DNA of 64,000 nucleotides from JAFGLZ01 sp964390905 (GCA_964390905.1 CAYMLO010000003.1:62001-126000); one strand, 5' to 3'; positions 29,701-37,078 are shown, counted from the first letter of the stretch. Notes: a model not told the origin generated them from the sequence alone. Made by a program: numbers and translations.

Positions 29701-32700
29701 CAGTTCCGGAATCTTGTCCTTCGGCGCTTCCAAGAAGAAGCTGCTCCCCCCCGCCGGGATCGCCCGGATGTCGGGGATCTCCTTGCGCCGCACACCACGT
29801 CGCCGCGGCGGTTCGTAGATCGCGTTGATCGTCGCCATCAGTTGGCTTTGGCTGACGAACTTCGGCGTGATCAGCTCGCGGACCTTCTCCTTCTTGACGT
29901 AGGCTTCCTCAATCTGCTTGACGAACTTCTCGATCTCCTTGAAGTCCTCCTCCGCGCACGTGATCAGTAGCGTATTGGTCGTGTCCTCCGGCACCACGCG
30001 AATGGGGATCACGTCCCGCGTCCCCTTACCCCGACGCTTCCAAAGCCGACGCTGCTCCTCCGGACTGAACACCTGCTGGACCTTGCCGGCCATGTAACTG
30101 CAGTCCGTCTTGTCCAACGCGATCGCGTGCAGCTCGGCGTCCTTCTTGAGATCCTCGATGTCGAGCACCACCAGCATCTTCTTGACCAGCGCCAGCTCCT
30201 CGGCACCCGCGTATACGAACAGCCGGTTGTTGTTGTCGTCCGGCATGAGCGACAACTGAACGCCCATGCCCCGCTGACTGCGGCGCTGGTTGATCTGCAT
30301 GCTGACCAGTTGGTTCAGTCGGCTGTAGACCTCGCTCGGACGGGCGAACTTCAGCTCGATGACCTCGAACTGCTGACGCGTCTCCTCGATCTCCGCCTGA
30401 AGCTTGTTCATCATCTCTTCGATCTGATCGAACAGGTGCTCCCGCGCCGAGATGATCACCATCCCCATCCGCGGGTCGGCCATGAAGCTGCCCTTGCCCT
30501 GCATCGTGGTCTGCAGCAGACGCGTCAACTGACGGACGTCGATGTCCTTCATCTTGTAGGTTCGTACGACCGGCCGGTCCCGACCTTCGGTGTCCAGCTC
30601 CTCGATCAGCTTCTTGAGCTCGACCATCTTGTCCTTCGGCGCTTCTAGAAAGAAGCTGCTCCCGCCGGCCGGGATCGCCCGGATGTCGCTGTAGCGCTGA
30701 TAGCGCTTGCCGCGACGGCTCGGCGGGTTGTAGATCGCGTTGACCGTCGTCATCAGCTGGCTCTGGCTGACGAACTTCGGCGTGATCAGCTCGCGGACCT
30801 TCTCCTTCTCCACGAACGCGTCCTCGAGCTGCGCTACGAACAGCTCGATGTCGCGGAGATCCTCGTCCGTGCACGTGATCAGCAGCGTGTTCGTCGTCGG
30901 CTCGGGCACGACCCGGATGGGGACCACGTCGCGGGTGGCCTGGCCCCGACGCCGCCACCGACGCCGTTGCTCCTCCTGCGTGAACATCTCCCGGACCTTG
31001 CCCGCCATGTACTCGCAGTCCGTCCGCTTCAACGGCAGCGTGTGCAGCTCCGCTTCCTTGCGCAGGTTCTCGATGTCCAGCTGCTCGAGCATCTTCTTGA
31101 CCAACGCCATCTCGTCCGGCGCCGCGTAGACGAACAGCCGGTTGTTGTTGTCGTCGGGCATCATCGCCAGCTGGACGCTCCGGTCCCGCTGGCTGCGACG
31201 CCGGCTCAGTTGCATGCTGACCAGCTGCTCCAGGCGGCTTCGCACCTCGCTGGGCCGGGCGAACTGCAGCGTCAGGACCTCAAACTGGGTCTCTTCCTCC
31301 TGGATCTCGGCCTTGAGCTGCTCCATCGCCTTCTCGATCCGGTCGAACTGGTGCTTCGGCGCGCTGACGATCAACGCCCCGCGCCTCGGCTCGGGGATGT
31401 ACGATCCGATCCCACCCGTCGTCTGGCTCAGCGCCCGGGCCAGCTGCCGGACGTCCGCGTCGCCCATCTTGTAGGTCTTGATGATCGGGGCGTTCTCCCC
31501 TTCGGTGTCCATCTCGTCGATCATCTTCTTGATCTCGGGCAGCTTGTCCTTGGGCCCTTCGAGGAAGAAGCTGTACTGACCCGCAGGGATGATGCGGACC
31601 CGCTGCCGCTCGAACCGTCGGTCCCGCCGACGACTCTGCGCGTAGAACAGCTGGTTGATCATGCTCTGGACCTGACCGACCGTGATGAACTTAGGCGTGA
31701 TCTTGATCCGCTCATTGCCCTTCTCGGCGTACTCCTCGTCGATCTTCTTGGCCAGCTCCGCGATCTCGTCGAATTCCTTCTTCGGCGCGCTGACCAGCAG
31801 GCTGTTGGTCACCATCTCCGGCCAGATCCGCACCTCACGGATCCCCGCGCTGTCCTGCCTGCGCTTGTAGCTCCGCTTCTGGCTGTAGAAGTTGTTGACC
31901 GCCGAAGCCACCTCCGACGCGTCCGCGTTGATGATCTCGATCCACTTGATCCCCTCGGTGTCGTCCGTCAGCTCGACGTCGACCTGCTTGATCATCTCCT
32001 CGACCTGCTTCATCACCTCATCGGACGCAAAGACGACGACTTTGTTTTGCCGCGACTCGGCCGAGATCTGCAGTTGCTCCACCGCCCGCCGCCCGCGGGT
32101 CCGACGCAGCTTCTCGCGCAGAAGATCGTTCAGCACGCCGACCACGTAGCTGGCCCGCGTGTTCTTGATCTCGAACATCTGCATCTTCGACGAGGTCTTC
32201 TTGACGTTCTCCTGGTACTCCTTGACCACCTCGTCGATTTCCTTCATCCGGGCCTCGGGCGCGAGCACCATCAGCATGTCGGCGCTCGTGTTGGGGATGA
32301 AGTTCCAGCCCGGCTCGTTGCGACGCCGCTTCTTGTAGCCAAAGATCGTCCGCAGCGTGCTGGACAGCTCGCTCACGTCCGTCTGCGGTAGATAGAACGT
32401 CTTGATCTTCAGCCCCGTCGCATCCGGCTTGTCGTACGTCTTGATGAACTCCTGGATCTCCTGCATTTCCACCTTCGGCGCCCGAATCACCACGCCGCCG
32501 GCGACCCGCTCGATCATCACCTTGTGCTGCGCCCGCCGCCCACGCGGGACGAACAACGCTTGGATCATGCCCGAGACCTCGCCCGGCTCGGCGTACTCCA
32601 GCTTGATGAAGACCGGCTTGTTGGGGTTCTCGATCGACTTCGCGTCGATCTCCTCGACGAGTTGCTTGATCGCCTGGAAATCCTTGCCGAATGCGTGCGA

Positions 32701-35700
32701 CACCAGGACACTGTTGGTGATCGGCTCGGCCCAAATCCGGACCTGCGGACGGTTCTCGTTCTTCTTCTGCGGCGGGAGCGTGGCCGCCCAGATCTCGGCG
32801 ACCCGATTGGCCACCGCGCTGGCGTCCTCGTTCTCCACGGGAATCCACTTGACCAATTCTAGATCGGCGCCGGATTCCTGGGTGGTCGGCCCCTCGACCG
32901 GGACGTCGATCTCCTTCAGGAGGCCCTTGGCCGTCTCCAGAACGTCCTTCGGCGCGTAGATGATGACCTTGTTCTGGCGATCGTCCACGCTGATGCCCAG
33001 CCGATCCGCCAGCCGCTTGCTCCGCTGTCGGAGCTGCTTGCGGAGCATGTCGTCCAGCACCGAGGCCGCGTACGATGCCCGCGTGTGGACGACTGGAACC
33101 ATCTCCTGAACCGACGGCTCCTCCAGACTGGACGCCTTCTTGAAGTCCTCGATCACCTTGGTGATCTCGGGGATTCGCGAGCTGTGGCACGTCGCGACGA
33201 TGGCTTCGGCCGGTCCGTCCAGCAGAAAGCTAATCGGCGGTTCACCCCGCCGTCGCGCCGCCCGGCCAAACACCGTCTGGAGCGTTTGGTGCAGCGACTC
33301 CACGTTGACCTTGGGCATGTGGAAACGCTTGACGACCAGTTGTGTCTCCTCCGGCACGTCGATTCGCTTGATGAACTCCTCGATCTCCTTCATACGAGAC
33401 TGCGGTGCACGAACCATCACACCACTTCTCATCGCCACGAAGGATATGCTCTCGATCTGCGACCGGGACCGCCGCCCGCGCCCCATCACCGTCTGCGGCA
33501 GGAACATCTCCTGGCACATCGACACGACGTACGGCGGGTCGGCGTACTCCAACGGCGTGATGGACGGTTGCGTGGTGACCGCCTTGGCCTGCTCGTCCAT
33601 CTTCGTCGCCAGCGCCTCGATCTCCTTGAACTCGTCCGCAGGTGCGCTGACCAGGATGGAATTGGTGATCGCCTCCGGCCAGATCTGGACCGGCAGCTGG
33701 TGGAACGTGGGCCGGCCCCGACGCTGCTTCTGCGACCACAGCTGCTGCAGCGCGTTGGCCACGTAGCTCGCTTCGGTGTTCTTCAGCATGATCCACTGCA
33801 CGCCGCCCGCATCGCCCACCGGCACGTCGAGCTGCTTGACCATCTCCTCGGCCTGTTTCAGCACGTCCTCGGGCGCAAAGACGATCAGCTTGTTCTGGCG
33901 CTGGTCGCGAAGGACCCGAATATCGCGGGACGCCGACCGGCGTCGGCCCCGACTCAGTTTCTCCCCCAGCATCTGGATGAGCAGCTCGGCCAGTTCATCG
34001 ACGCGGGCGTTCTTCACGTCGAAGATCCTCATGGTGGCCTTGGCAACCTTCACGCCCTCGGTGTACTGCTTGATGATCTTGTCGATCTCTTCGAACCGCT
34101 TCTTCGGCGCGGTGATCACCAGCATGTCGGCGGACGGGTCCGGCATGAAGTTGATCGAACCGGCCGCACCACGCCGACCCCGCCCCCCCCTGCTGAACAT
34201 CTGCTGCAGGATGGTCGCGATCCGCTCTACGTCCTGACCCGGCAGCTGGACCGTCTTGATCTCGATGTTCTCAGACTCCGGCGAGTCGATGCTCTTGATG
34301 AACGCCTGAATCTCCGGCATCTGCTGCGCGGGCGCCTTGACCACCAGGCCCGTTCGCGTCGGCATGAAGAACGTCGTCTGCTGCGCCCCCGCGCGCCGCC
34401 GGCCCGTCTGACGGATGAACAACGCCTGACACAGGCTCGACACCTGCGACGGATCGGCGTATTCCAGCTGGATGATCGTCGGCTTGTTCCCGTCCGCCTC
34501 GGCCGCGTCGTCGATCCGCATCGCCTGGATCTCGATCTCCATCAGATCCGTCTTGGTCGCGCGGACCACCAGCGCGTTGGAAATCACGTCCGGGATGATC
34601 TGCGGCGGCTCCCCGCCTGGGGTCCTCCTTCTTCCACGTTGCTGCGGCGCGAACATCTGCAGGATCAACGCGGCCACCTCAGATGCGTTGGCGTTCCTCA
34701 GCGGGATGACCTCGAGCTTCCCCTCCTTGCGCGGCACGTCCAGCTTCTGGACCAACGACTCGATCTGTTCGAACGCCGGCTCCTGCGTGGTCACGAACAA
34801 CGTGTTGGTCTTGCGATCCGCCCCGATCACGACCGTCCACCGACCGATCCGCCCGCGGAGCGCCGTGCCCAGCGTCTGGGCGATCTCCTCGGCGTCGCCG
34901 TTCTTGACCTCCAGCGTCCGCATCACCGGGTCCAGGCTGACGGCCTGCTCATCGAATTCCTTGATCTGCGGCTCGATCTCCTTCCAGTCCTTCTCCAGGC
35001 AAATGACGATCAGAATCCGGCTCTTCTCGTCGGGTAGGGCGCGGAACGATCCCGTCATCAGGCTCCGCCGGCCGCGCGTCTGAACGGCGAACACCGCCTG
35101 CAGCCCCTGAGCCACGATGCTCGGGCTGGCCTTCTTGAGCTTCACGATGTGGGGCTTGGTCCGCTCCGTGTCGGACGAATCGATCTCCTGCACCAGCTTC
35201 TCGACGTACTCGATGTCCTTCGGGTTGCCCATCACGAACAGGGCGTTGCCCTGCGGATCGGACGTCACCATCAGTTGCTGGCCCACCGACACCCGCCGCC
35301 GGCCACGCATCTGTCGAGACTGCACCACGTTGTTGACGATCGGCAGGATCTGATCCGCCCGAGCGTTCTTCAGCACGATCCGCCTGTACCTTGCCTCCGG
35401 GCTCTCCACGTCCAGCTGCTTGAGCAGATCCTGGACGCGCTTCAGACCCTCCTTGACCGCCAGGACGATCAGGGTATTGTCCTTCGGGTTGGCCTGAAGG
35501 TAGACCTGCTCCCGCTGCGCCCGCCGCCGATCGTAGGACGGCTTCATCTGCGCCTGACGCTGCAGCAACGGATTCAGGATCGTCGCCACCTCTTCCGCCT
35601 GGGCGTGCTCCAGCTTGATCGTCGTGAACGTCGCATCCCCCACCAGCTCCGACTTCTCGATCTGGTCGATCATCTTCTTGATTTCGAGGTGGTGCTCCTC

Positions 35701-36966
35701 CTTGGCCTTGACGATGATCGTGTTGCTCATCTGCTCGAGCACCATGTCGACCCGATCGGCCTCGTCCACCGTCCCGCCGATCCGCATCCGCTGCCGGGGC
35801 AGCACGATCGTCTGCAGCGTCCGGTGCACGAGTGCCGCATCTGCCCGCTCGATCTTGTAGAACTCCACGCGCCGGAGCTTCAGGCCCTCCATCTTCTCGA
35901 TCTTGAACATGTCGCTTTCGCACAGACCGATGAACTGGCGGATGTAGAAGCAGATCCCCGTGATCTTCAGCCGACTCGTGTCCCCCATCGGCGCCACGCG
36001 GATGACGTTGTCGGGCATGGTCTGCTGGATGTTGATGATCAGGTCGCCCACCGACTTGCTCTCGGGCGTGTAGAAGACCATCGCCCAACTGTCATCGTCC
36101 AGCTTCTCCGCCGCCAACGCCTTCTCGAAAGCCTCCCGGGTCTCGAAGCGGTTCTCCGCCGGGATGTACCTGAACCAGTCCGACATGCGGCGCAGCGTCA
36201 GGAAGTTCTTCTCCCGCACCAGCCAGTAGTTCGGGCCCTGCTCCATCAGCAGCGTGTTGAGCACGTGCAGCGCCTCGTGATACGTCATCTGCCGGGGGTT
36301 GATGTAGGTGATCTTCTTCCGGGAGATCGGCATGTCACCGATGATCGTCAGGTCGCTCCACCGGCAGAACGTCTTGAGGATCTGGTCCCAGGTCGCATCC
36401 TCGAAGCTGAGCATGTACTTGCGCTGCTCGGCCGGCGGTTTGGGCTTGGGCTTGGGCACCGCGGGCATCGCCGGCTTGGCGGCGGGCTTGGGAGCCGAAC
36501 CGACCGTTCGCGACGGCTGCTTCGTTCGGTCAGTCGCGGCCTCGGGCTTGTCCTTCGATGCACTGGGGCGCTTCAAGCGGTCGCGAAGGCTGGGTGGGCG
36601 TCTCGCTTTGAATCGGTTGACTCGGGGCGGCGGGGCGGAAGGCTTGGCGTTCGGTTTCGCCGGGCCGACCGCAGACGTCCGCTTCGCCGGCGTCGCCGCG
36701 CTCGGAGGATTGGCCTGGGTCGAAGCTTGCGCCTTGCGAAGCGCATCGGCCAGCTCCTTCGACGAAACGGCCGCCGGCCGCTTCATGGGCCGCTGCGCCT
36801 CGCCTGATGGCTTGGCCGGCTGGCTGGCTGCCGCCTTACCGGACTTGGGCGCCGGCTTCGCCTTGGCCGAGGCGCCCAGCGCCGGACATCCCCAGCCCAC
36901 CAACACGACTAGCAGCGACACTGGCGTCGTGTTGGACCGCGTCGGCATGCATCGAAACGTACTCAT
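20722..36966 (-). CDS. Giant periplasmic protein: N0-like domain plus about 60 secretin N-domains, no pore domain
   Basis: The 5,414-residue protein starts at ATG 36966 with GGAGGG 8 nt upstream. A signal sequence (PVSLLVVLVGWGCPALG) is followed by a Lys/Pro/Ala-rich stretch to about residue 180. Residues about 182-250 look like an N0 (TonB-like) domain: YMLSFEDATWDQILKTFC, then MTYHEALHVLNTLL. From about 364 onward N1-type secretin_N domains of 70-90 residues repeat. My hand count is about 44 before a Lys/Ala/Pro linker (3775-3940) and about 17 after it. Each has a strand like IPLEFADPGSASQAI, an Arg-rich loop (RRGRR), and a strand like TNTLIVVA. No secretin pore follows. It is encoded between the pilO-like and secretin genes. 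Secretin N-domains normally form stacked periplasmic rings, so a periplasmic role is inferred. Confidence 0.9.
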   Translation of the reverse strand: MSTFRCMPTRSNTTPVSLLVVLVGWGCPALGASAKAKPAPKSGKAAASQPAKPSGEAQRPMKRPAAVSSKELADALRKAQASTQANPPSAATPAKRTSAVGPAKPNAKPSAPPPRVNRFKARRPPSLRDRLKRPSASKDKPEAATDRTKQPSRTVGSAPKPAAKPAMPAVPKPKPKPPAEQRKYMLSFEDATWDQILKTFCRWSDLTIIGDMPISRKKITYINPRQMTYHEALHVLNTLLMEQGPNYWLVREKNFLTLRRMSDWFRYIPAENRFETREAFEKALAAEKLDDDSWAMVFYTPESKSVGDLIINIQQTMPDNVIRVAPMGDTSRLKITGICFYIRQFIGLCESDMFKIEKMEGLKLRRVEFYKIERADAALVHRTLQTIVLPRQRMRIGGTVDEADRVDMVLEQMSNTIIVKAKEEHHLEIKKMIDQIEKSELVGDATFTTIKLEHAQAEEVATILNPLLQRQAQMKPSYDRRRAQREQVYLQANPKDNTLIVLAVKEGLKRVQDLLKQLDVESPEARYRRIVLKNARADQILPIVNNVVQSRQMRGRRRVSVGQQLMVTSDPQGNALFVMGNPKDIEYVEKLVQEIDSSDTERTKPHIVKLKKASPSIVAQGLQAVFAVQTRGRRSLMTGSFRALPDEKSRILIVICLEKDWKEIEPQIKEFDEQAVSLDPVMRTLEVKNGDAEEIAQTLGTALRGRIGRWTVVIGADRKTNTLFVTTQEPAFEQIESLVQKLDVPRKEGKLEVIPLRNANASEVAALILQMFAPQQRGRRRTPGGEPPQIIPDVISNALVVRATKTDLMEIEIQAMRIDDAAEADGNKPTIIQLEYADPSQVSSLCQALFIRQTGRRRAGAQQTTFFMPTRTGLVVKAPAQQMPEIQAFIKSIDSPESENIEIKTVQLPGQDVERIATILQQMFSRGGRGRRGAAGSINFMPDPSADMLVITAPKKRFEEIDKIIKQYTEGVKVAKATMRIFDVKNARVDELAELLIQMLGEKLSRGRRRSASRDIRVLRDQRQNKLIVFAPEDVLKQAEEMVKQLDVPVGDAGGVQWIMLKNTEASYVANALQQLWSQKQRRGRPTFHQLPVQIWPEAITNSILVSAPADEFKEIEALATKMDEQAKAVTTQPSITPLEYADPPYVVSMCQEMFLPQTVMGRGRRSRSQIESISFVAMRSGVMVRAPQSRMKEIEEFIKRIDVPEETQLVVKRFHMPKVNVESLHQTLQTVFGRAARRRGEPPISFLLDGPAEAIVATCHSSRIPEITKVIEDFKKASSLEEPSVQEMVPVVHTRASYAASVLDDMLRKQLRQRSKRLADRLGISVDDRQNKVIIYAPKDVLETAKGLLKEIDVPVEGPTTQESGADLELVKWIPVENEDASAVANRVAEIWAATLPPQKKNENRPQVRIWAEPITNSVLVSHAFGKDFQAIKQLVEEIDAKSIENPNKPVFIKLEYAEPGEVSGMIQALFVPRGRRAQHKVMIERVAGGVVIRAPKVEMQEIQEFIKTYDKPDATGLKIKTFYLPQTDVSELSSTLRTIFGYKKRRRNEPGWNFIPNTSADMLMVLAPEARMKEIDEVVKEYQENVKKTSSKMQMFEIKNTRASYVVGVLNDLLREKLRRTRGRRAVEQLQISAESRQNKVVVFASDEVMKQVEEMIKQVDVELTDDTEGIKWIEIINADASEVASAVNNFYSQKRSYKRRQDSAGIREVRIWPEMVTNSLLVSAPKKEFDEIAELAKKIDEEYAEKGNERIKITPKFITVGQVQSMINQLFYAQSRRRDRRFERQRVRIIPAGQYSFFLEGPKDKLPEIKKMIDEMDTEGENAPIIKTYKMGDADVRQLARALSQTTGGIGSYIPEPRRGALIVSAPKHQFDRIEKAMEQLKAEIQEEETQFEVLTLQFARPSEVRSRLEQLVSMQLSRRRSQRDRSVQLAMMPDDNNNRLFVYAAPDEMALVKKMLEQLDIENLRKEAELHTLPLKRTDCEYMAGKVREMFTQEEQRRRWRRRGQATRDVVPIRVVPEPTTNTLLITCTDEDLRDIELFVAQLEDAFVEKEKVRELITPKFVSQSQLMTTVNAIYNPPSRRGKRYQRYSDIRAIPAGGSSFFLEAPKDKMVELKKLIEELDTEGRDRPVVRTYKMKDIDVRQLTRLLQTTMQGKGSFMADPRMGMVIISAREHLFDQIEEMMNKLQAEIEETRQQFEVIELKFARPSEVYSRLNQLVSMQINQRRSQRGMGVQLSLMPDDNNNRLFVYAGAEELALVKKMLVVLDIEDLKKDAELHAIALDKTDCSYMAGKVQQVFSPEEQRRLWKRRGKGTRDVIPIRVVPEDTTNTLLITCAEEDFKEIEKFVKQIEEAYVKKEKVRELITPKFVSQSQLMATINAIYEPPRRRGVRRKEIPDIRAIPAGGSSFFLEAPKDKIPELKKLIEELDVEGRDQPVVRTYKMKDIDVRQLTRLLQTTMQGKGSFMADPRMGMVIISAREHLFGPIEEMMKKLQAEIEETRQQFEVIELKFARPSEVTGRLNQLVSTQISQRRSKRDMGMQLSLIPDDNNNRLFVYAAEEELALVKKMLEVLDVENLRKDAELQTIALNRTDCSYMAGKIREVFTQEEQQRRWRKRGRASRDVIPIRVVPEPTTNTLLITCTEEDFREIELFVAKIEDAFVEKEKVRELITPKYVSQGQLMSTINAIYNPPQRSGRRRKELAEIRALPASGSSFYLEAPKDKMPELKKLVAELDVEDQNRPVVKTYKVGDVDVRQLVRLLQSTMQNKGSFIADPQMGMVIVSAPEFRFKQIEETMERLQADIEETRQAFKVFPLKFAKANNIYSQLSQLVSTQASYRRSRRGRSVQLTIMPDSVLNRLFVYAGDEEMKLVEDMLEELDIEGVEPEQQVYSVELVNADCSWAASMVQQMFTEEELRRRRRGRARTEKIAPIRVVADQMSNRLLVWASPQDYEDVEKFVKELDERAKATKPERRILEPKFVRANELYSLIQTLFLQQRRKTGQRTRYIETFMVMSGASIILNGPKDRLDEIEDFVQTVDTEDRAKLEVKTFELPEVDINGLVSMLNQLFAQDTRKQRGNMLFIPDVQNNELMVSAPKSLMADIEEVISKKQENAKKRTRTLTMVEIEHADANYLASMLRPLIVERTRSRRGRYAQTEVTITPESRTNRLLIMAGEAETKVAQELIAELDTEAMGLKGQVRTIELKKADASYVASTLQAMFSTRQQRRKSRTYTATPVYLIPEVMTNRVFVAASEADYKEIEKLAMEMDAAAELQGIQREKIEIKYAAPGQLVSTITQMFQPLQTRGRRQESDVRLSVVGSNIVAQAPASKMVEIKKWIEQLDVEEFADTQTKFFTLEIARAQEIQGIIQPMLQAKAQELQLREGKRARRGGGMLVVPDVRNNRLIITAQSQLLTMAEVLIEELDVEDPAWTGETVEIIALDKAEATAVSTILSQVLLDQSGQKSRRPRKGSTAYSGLAVTVVPDASSNTLILKGLPRELERVKKLIADLEDKAVAGGIVFKLHRLVESDAEEVAQVIQQMAGQLGGPRARRNPLQVTHNYMMNAVFVAGTPKQQSMVEKVIEVFETPEMVLDPNTNQMVPKERAPFEFIQLVHSDAQDLLWDLESLLEKHFGEKGPTLDTLYDDRTVLLVSGKPDQIKVVKRYVDMFEKKNSTKPDVTRTVDLGQLNAKEVKEQLELWPEFQKGDKIDLMESERPELLVKEITIRDSIERRRQVEDPESKREGRQSSRRLRLRRTRDVRFVPPGILGELSAELNGIVCSASASTKAAADKAKASKPRNRFKTATTAPKKKAKKAKSDAKSARKQDPKAAAKAAKKAKKPPTTQSAKKRTAKAAPTAPAKRPPAAKPVAKKPVKPAAKASAKPVAKESRPTPAAAAGKASPAKRASAKKAEVSAKGDDDASGLSAEPPAAGRFAPGAGDRVGGLPGVTKGQTERRLSPVTITIDPKTNTAIIKGPERRVTEMEDVIYRLQDEISLPYGDEMVFRVYDPQFMNVNVAATLLDTVFNGPKTPVQTKKAPAKKGEKKDEEKDERMDLREMMRTRGMARAKERIRAVPDAWTGYLIVMASPETHRDIIDLLAKVDVPGEPPGNIEYYHLKNAQAQEVEALLKTVLKLETTRAKRLPALPKDQNKALKMLQQQLQQVAGGSGAGGYTADQVTITSSASTNTLIVMAPDEVIDVIDTFIEKMEAEAGAIETEAVVLETAMATQVAQSMTALYARRGVSVPGKGTLGGGTRVTITAEPSSNTVYVRAPQPLRDEIIAQIKESDARASEEGKPFRIVLEKADAEVIAPKLQAMFATRKARGKQAVQVIGDNASDTLIIRAPESVREQIQEVVKALDVESVDIDFRVIPLEHANAMEIHQQLVQMTMQVLAQLRAAGKRNMKIDVFAAVPDPRTNSLIVTGGEATFAIVEKLKEELDVEPRGITEKMTVVYPLEQAQAADVASAITRLYRTKRGRYRGKTGWEPPEAEYDATTNTLIVVATDRQHKQIKKDIIDKLEEFSKTKKIKDTTLQLQFAKSDDVAEILTNYFAERQRFRRRGRVTPNETVSVLSEPNGNVLLVRCNEENLETIKQLVSQMDREEIAGKSARETKVIPLEFADPGSASQAIRQAFASAARRGRVGLRDRVDAIPEYTTGSLVVAASEENMKRVDDLIAQLDVETTTKRETKKIKLEHADADEVASQLTRMYAQIRGRTRRGQLPVTVTADARTNSVLVTAKQKELAEVEALVKTLDVPSDVLKRSKLRIFQLEWAEPSTMAQMINQSFRSRSGRRSPSERVYAGAEYSTGSLIVHASPDNMQLIEQLVKDVDQEGASTRQMHVVEVVNGEASDIADALNQMFVYSGRRRRGGQPKMTIVSPTGTNKVMVLANETDFKRVQAAIKELDVGPEANAVRVVRLTHIAPEEAQTILQEFLRKPGRRGRYDPSLLGDVRITVSPSAGTLILTARKEKLDELETLVKKIDVEVPEDSAGARKIAIFPLEYANAYYTAQAINQAFTKRGRAVAESERVTATAEGSTGTVIVSASRKNLEKISKFIEELDKEDKRGREVRVRTLTKARATDVAQTLTQIYRTRRRTQRGVEPVTVTAEAGTNSLIIAAKKSEHEEVDQLLTKLDVDPTANEEVKVVALEHIDAPEALTIMEDYLQRPGAGRRGDLAGGTRVSALESMNAIVFSGQKDNVAQAEKVILGLDQPSAMGDRQPKIIPLQAAQPSLLAAMLEQIFTEPARQQARGRRGRTAEQMIPLIIPDENTGSLIVRARKTDFNMIEQMAKTLDREDVGGVYRLIPVPPTMDVVELATKVETLVNESEQARAAKTGKRPSRVAITYDDRTSTLIVAGAPEQFAQVERLVQDLQKIKPAGAPAMRLIQLKNLQADDLRQVLDEMMERSNRRRSGRRSWRR
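25131..25640 (-). other. Lys/Ala/Pro-rich low-complexity linker inside the giant array protein
   Basis: About 165 codons encode an almost pure mixture of Lys, Ala, Pro, Ser and Arg (KKKAKKAKSDAKSARKQD, AKPVAKKPVKPAAKASAKPV and so on), similar in composition to histone H1 tails. It divides the array into a long four-domain-periodic part and a shorter part with different repeat order. The new section starts with a half N-domain (VTITIDPKTNTAIIKG). The linker could mark an old gene fusion. Composition alone also suggests a disordered, strongly basic tether, perhaps binding peptidoglycan or nucleic acid; this is inference. Confidence 0.75.
28039..31696 (-). repeat. Tandem array of four ~915-bp in-frame repeats inside the giant gene
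   Basis: The same motif, encoding ITPKFVSQSQL and relatives, recurs on the minus strand at 31696, 30781, 29866, 28951 and 28039. The spacings are 915, 915, 915 and 912 bp, that is 305, 305, 305 and 304 codons. Each unit encodes four N-domains with distinct signatures in fixed order: ITPKFVSQ, TYKMKDIDVRQL, LKFARPSEV, and TDCSYMAGKV. The two middle units share a run of more than 40 identical residues around SFMADPRMGMVIISA. This points to fairly recent duplication by unequal crossing over. The region is also a likely assembly-collapse site. Confidence 0.9.
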
Positions 36967-37078
36967 CACAACGACCCTCCACGGTCTTTCGACCAGGCCG
37001 ATCATCGGCGCCGGTCGCCGCGGCTCCTCGAGATGACGGTGCGGGGCTCGGCCGTCCCTGCCGCTCGCCCGCCGCCGT

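Noticed and set aside
28039..31696. Regular repeats that might be a CRISPR array
   Set aside because: The period is about 915 bp, is a multiple of three, and the sequence is coding throughout. These are protein-domain repeats.
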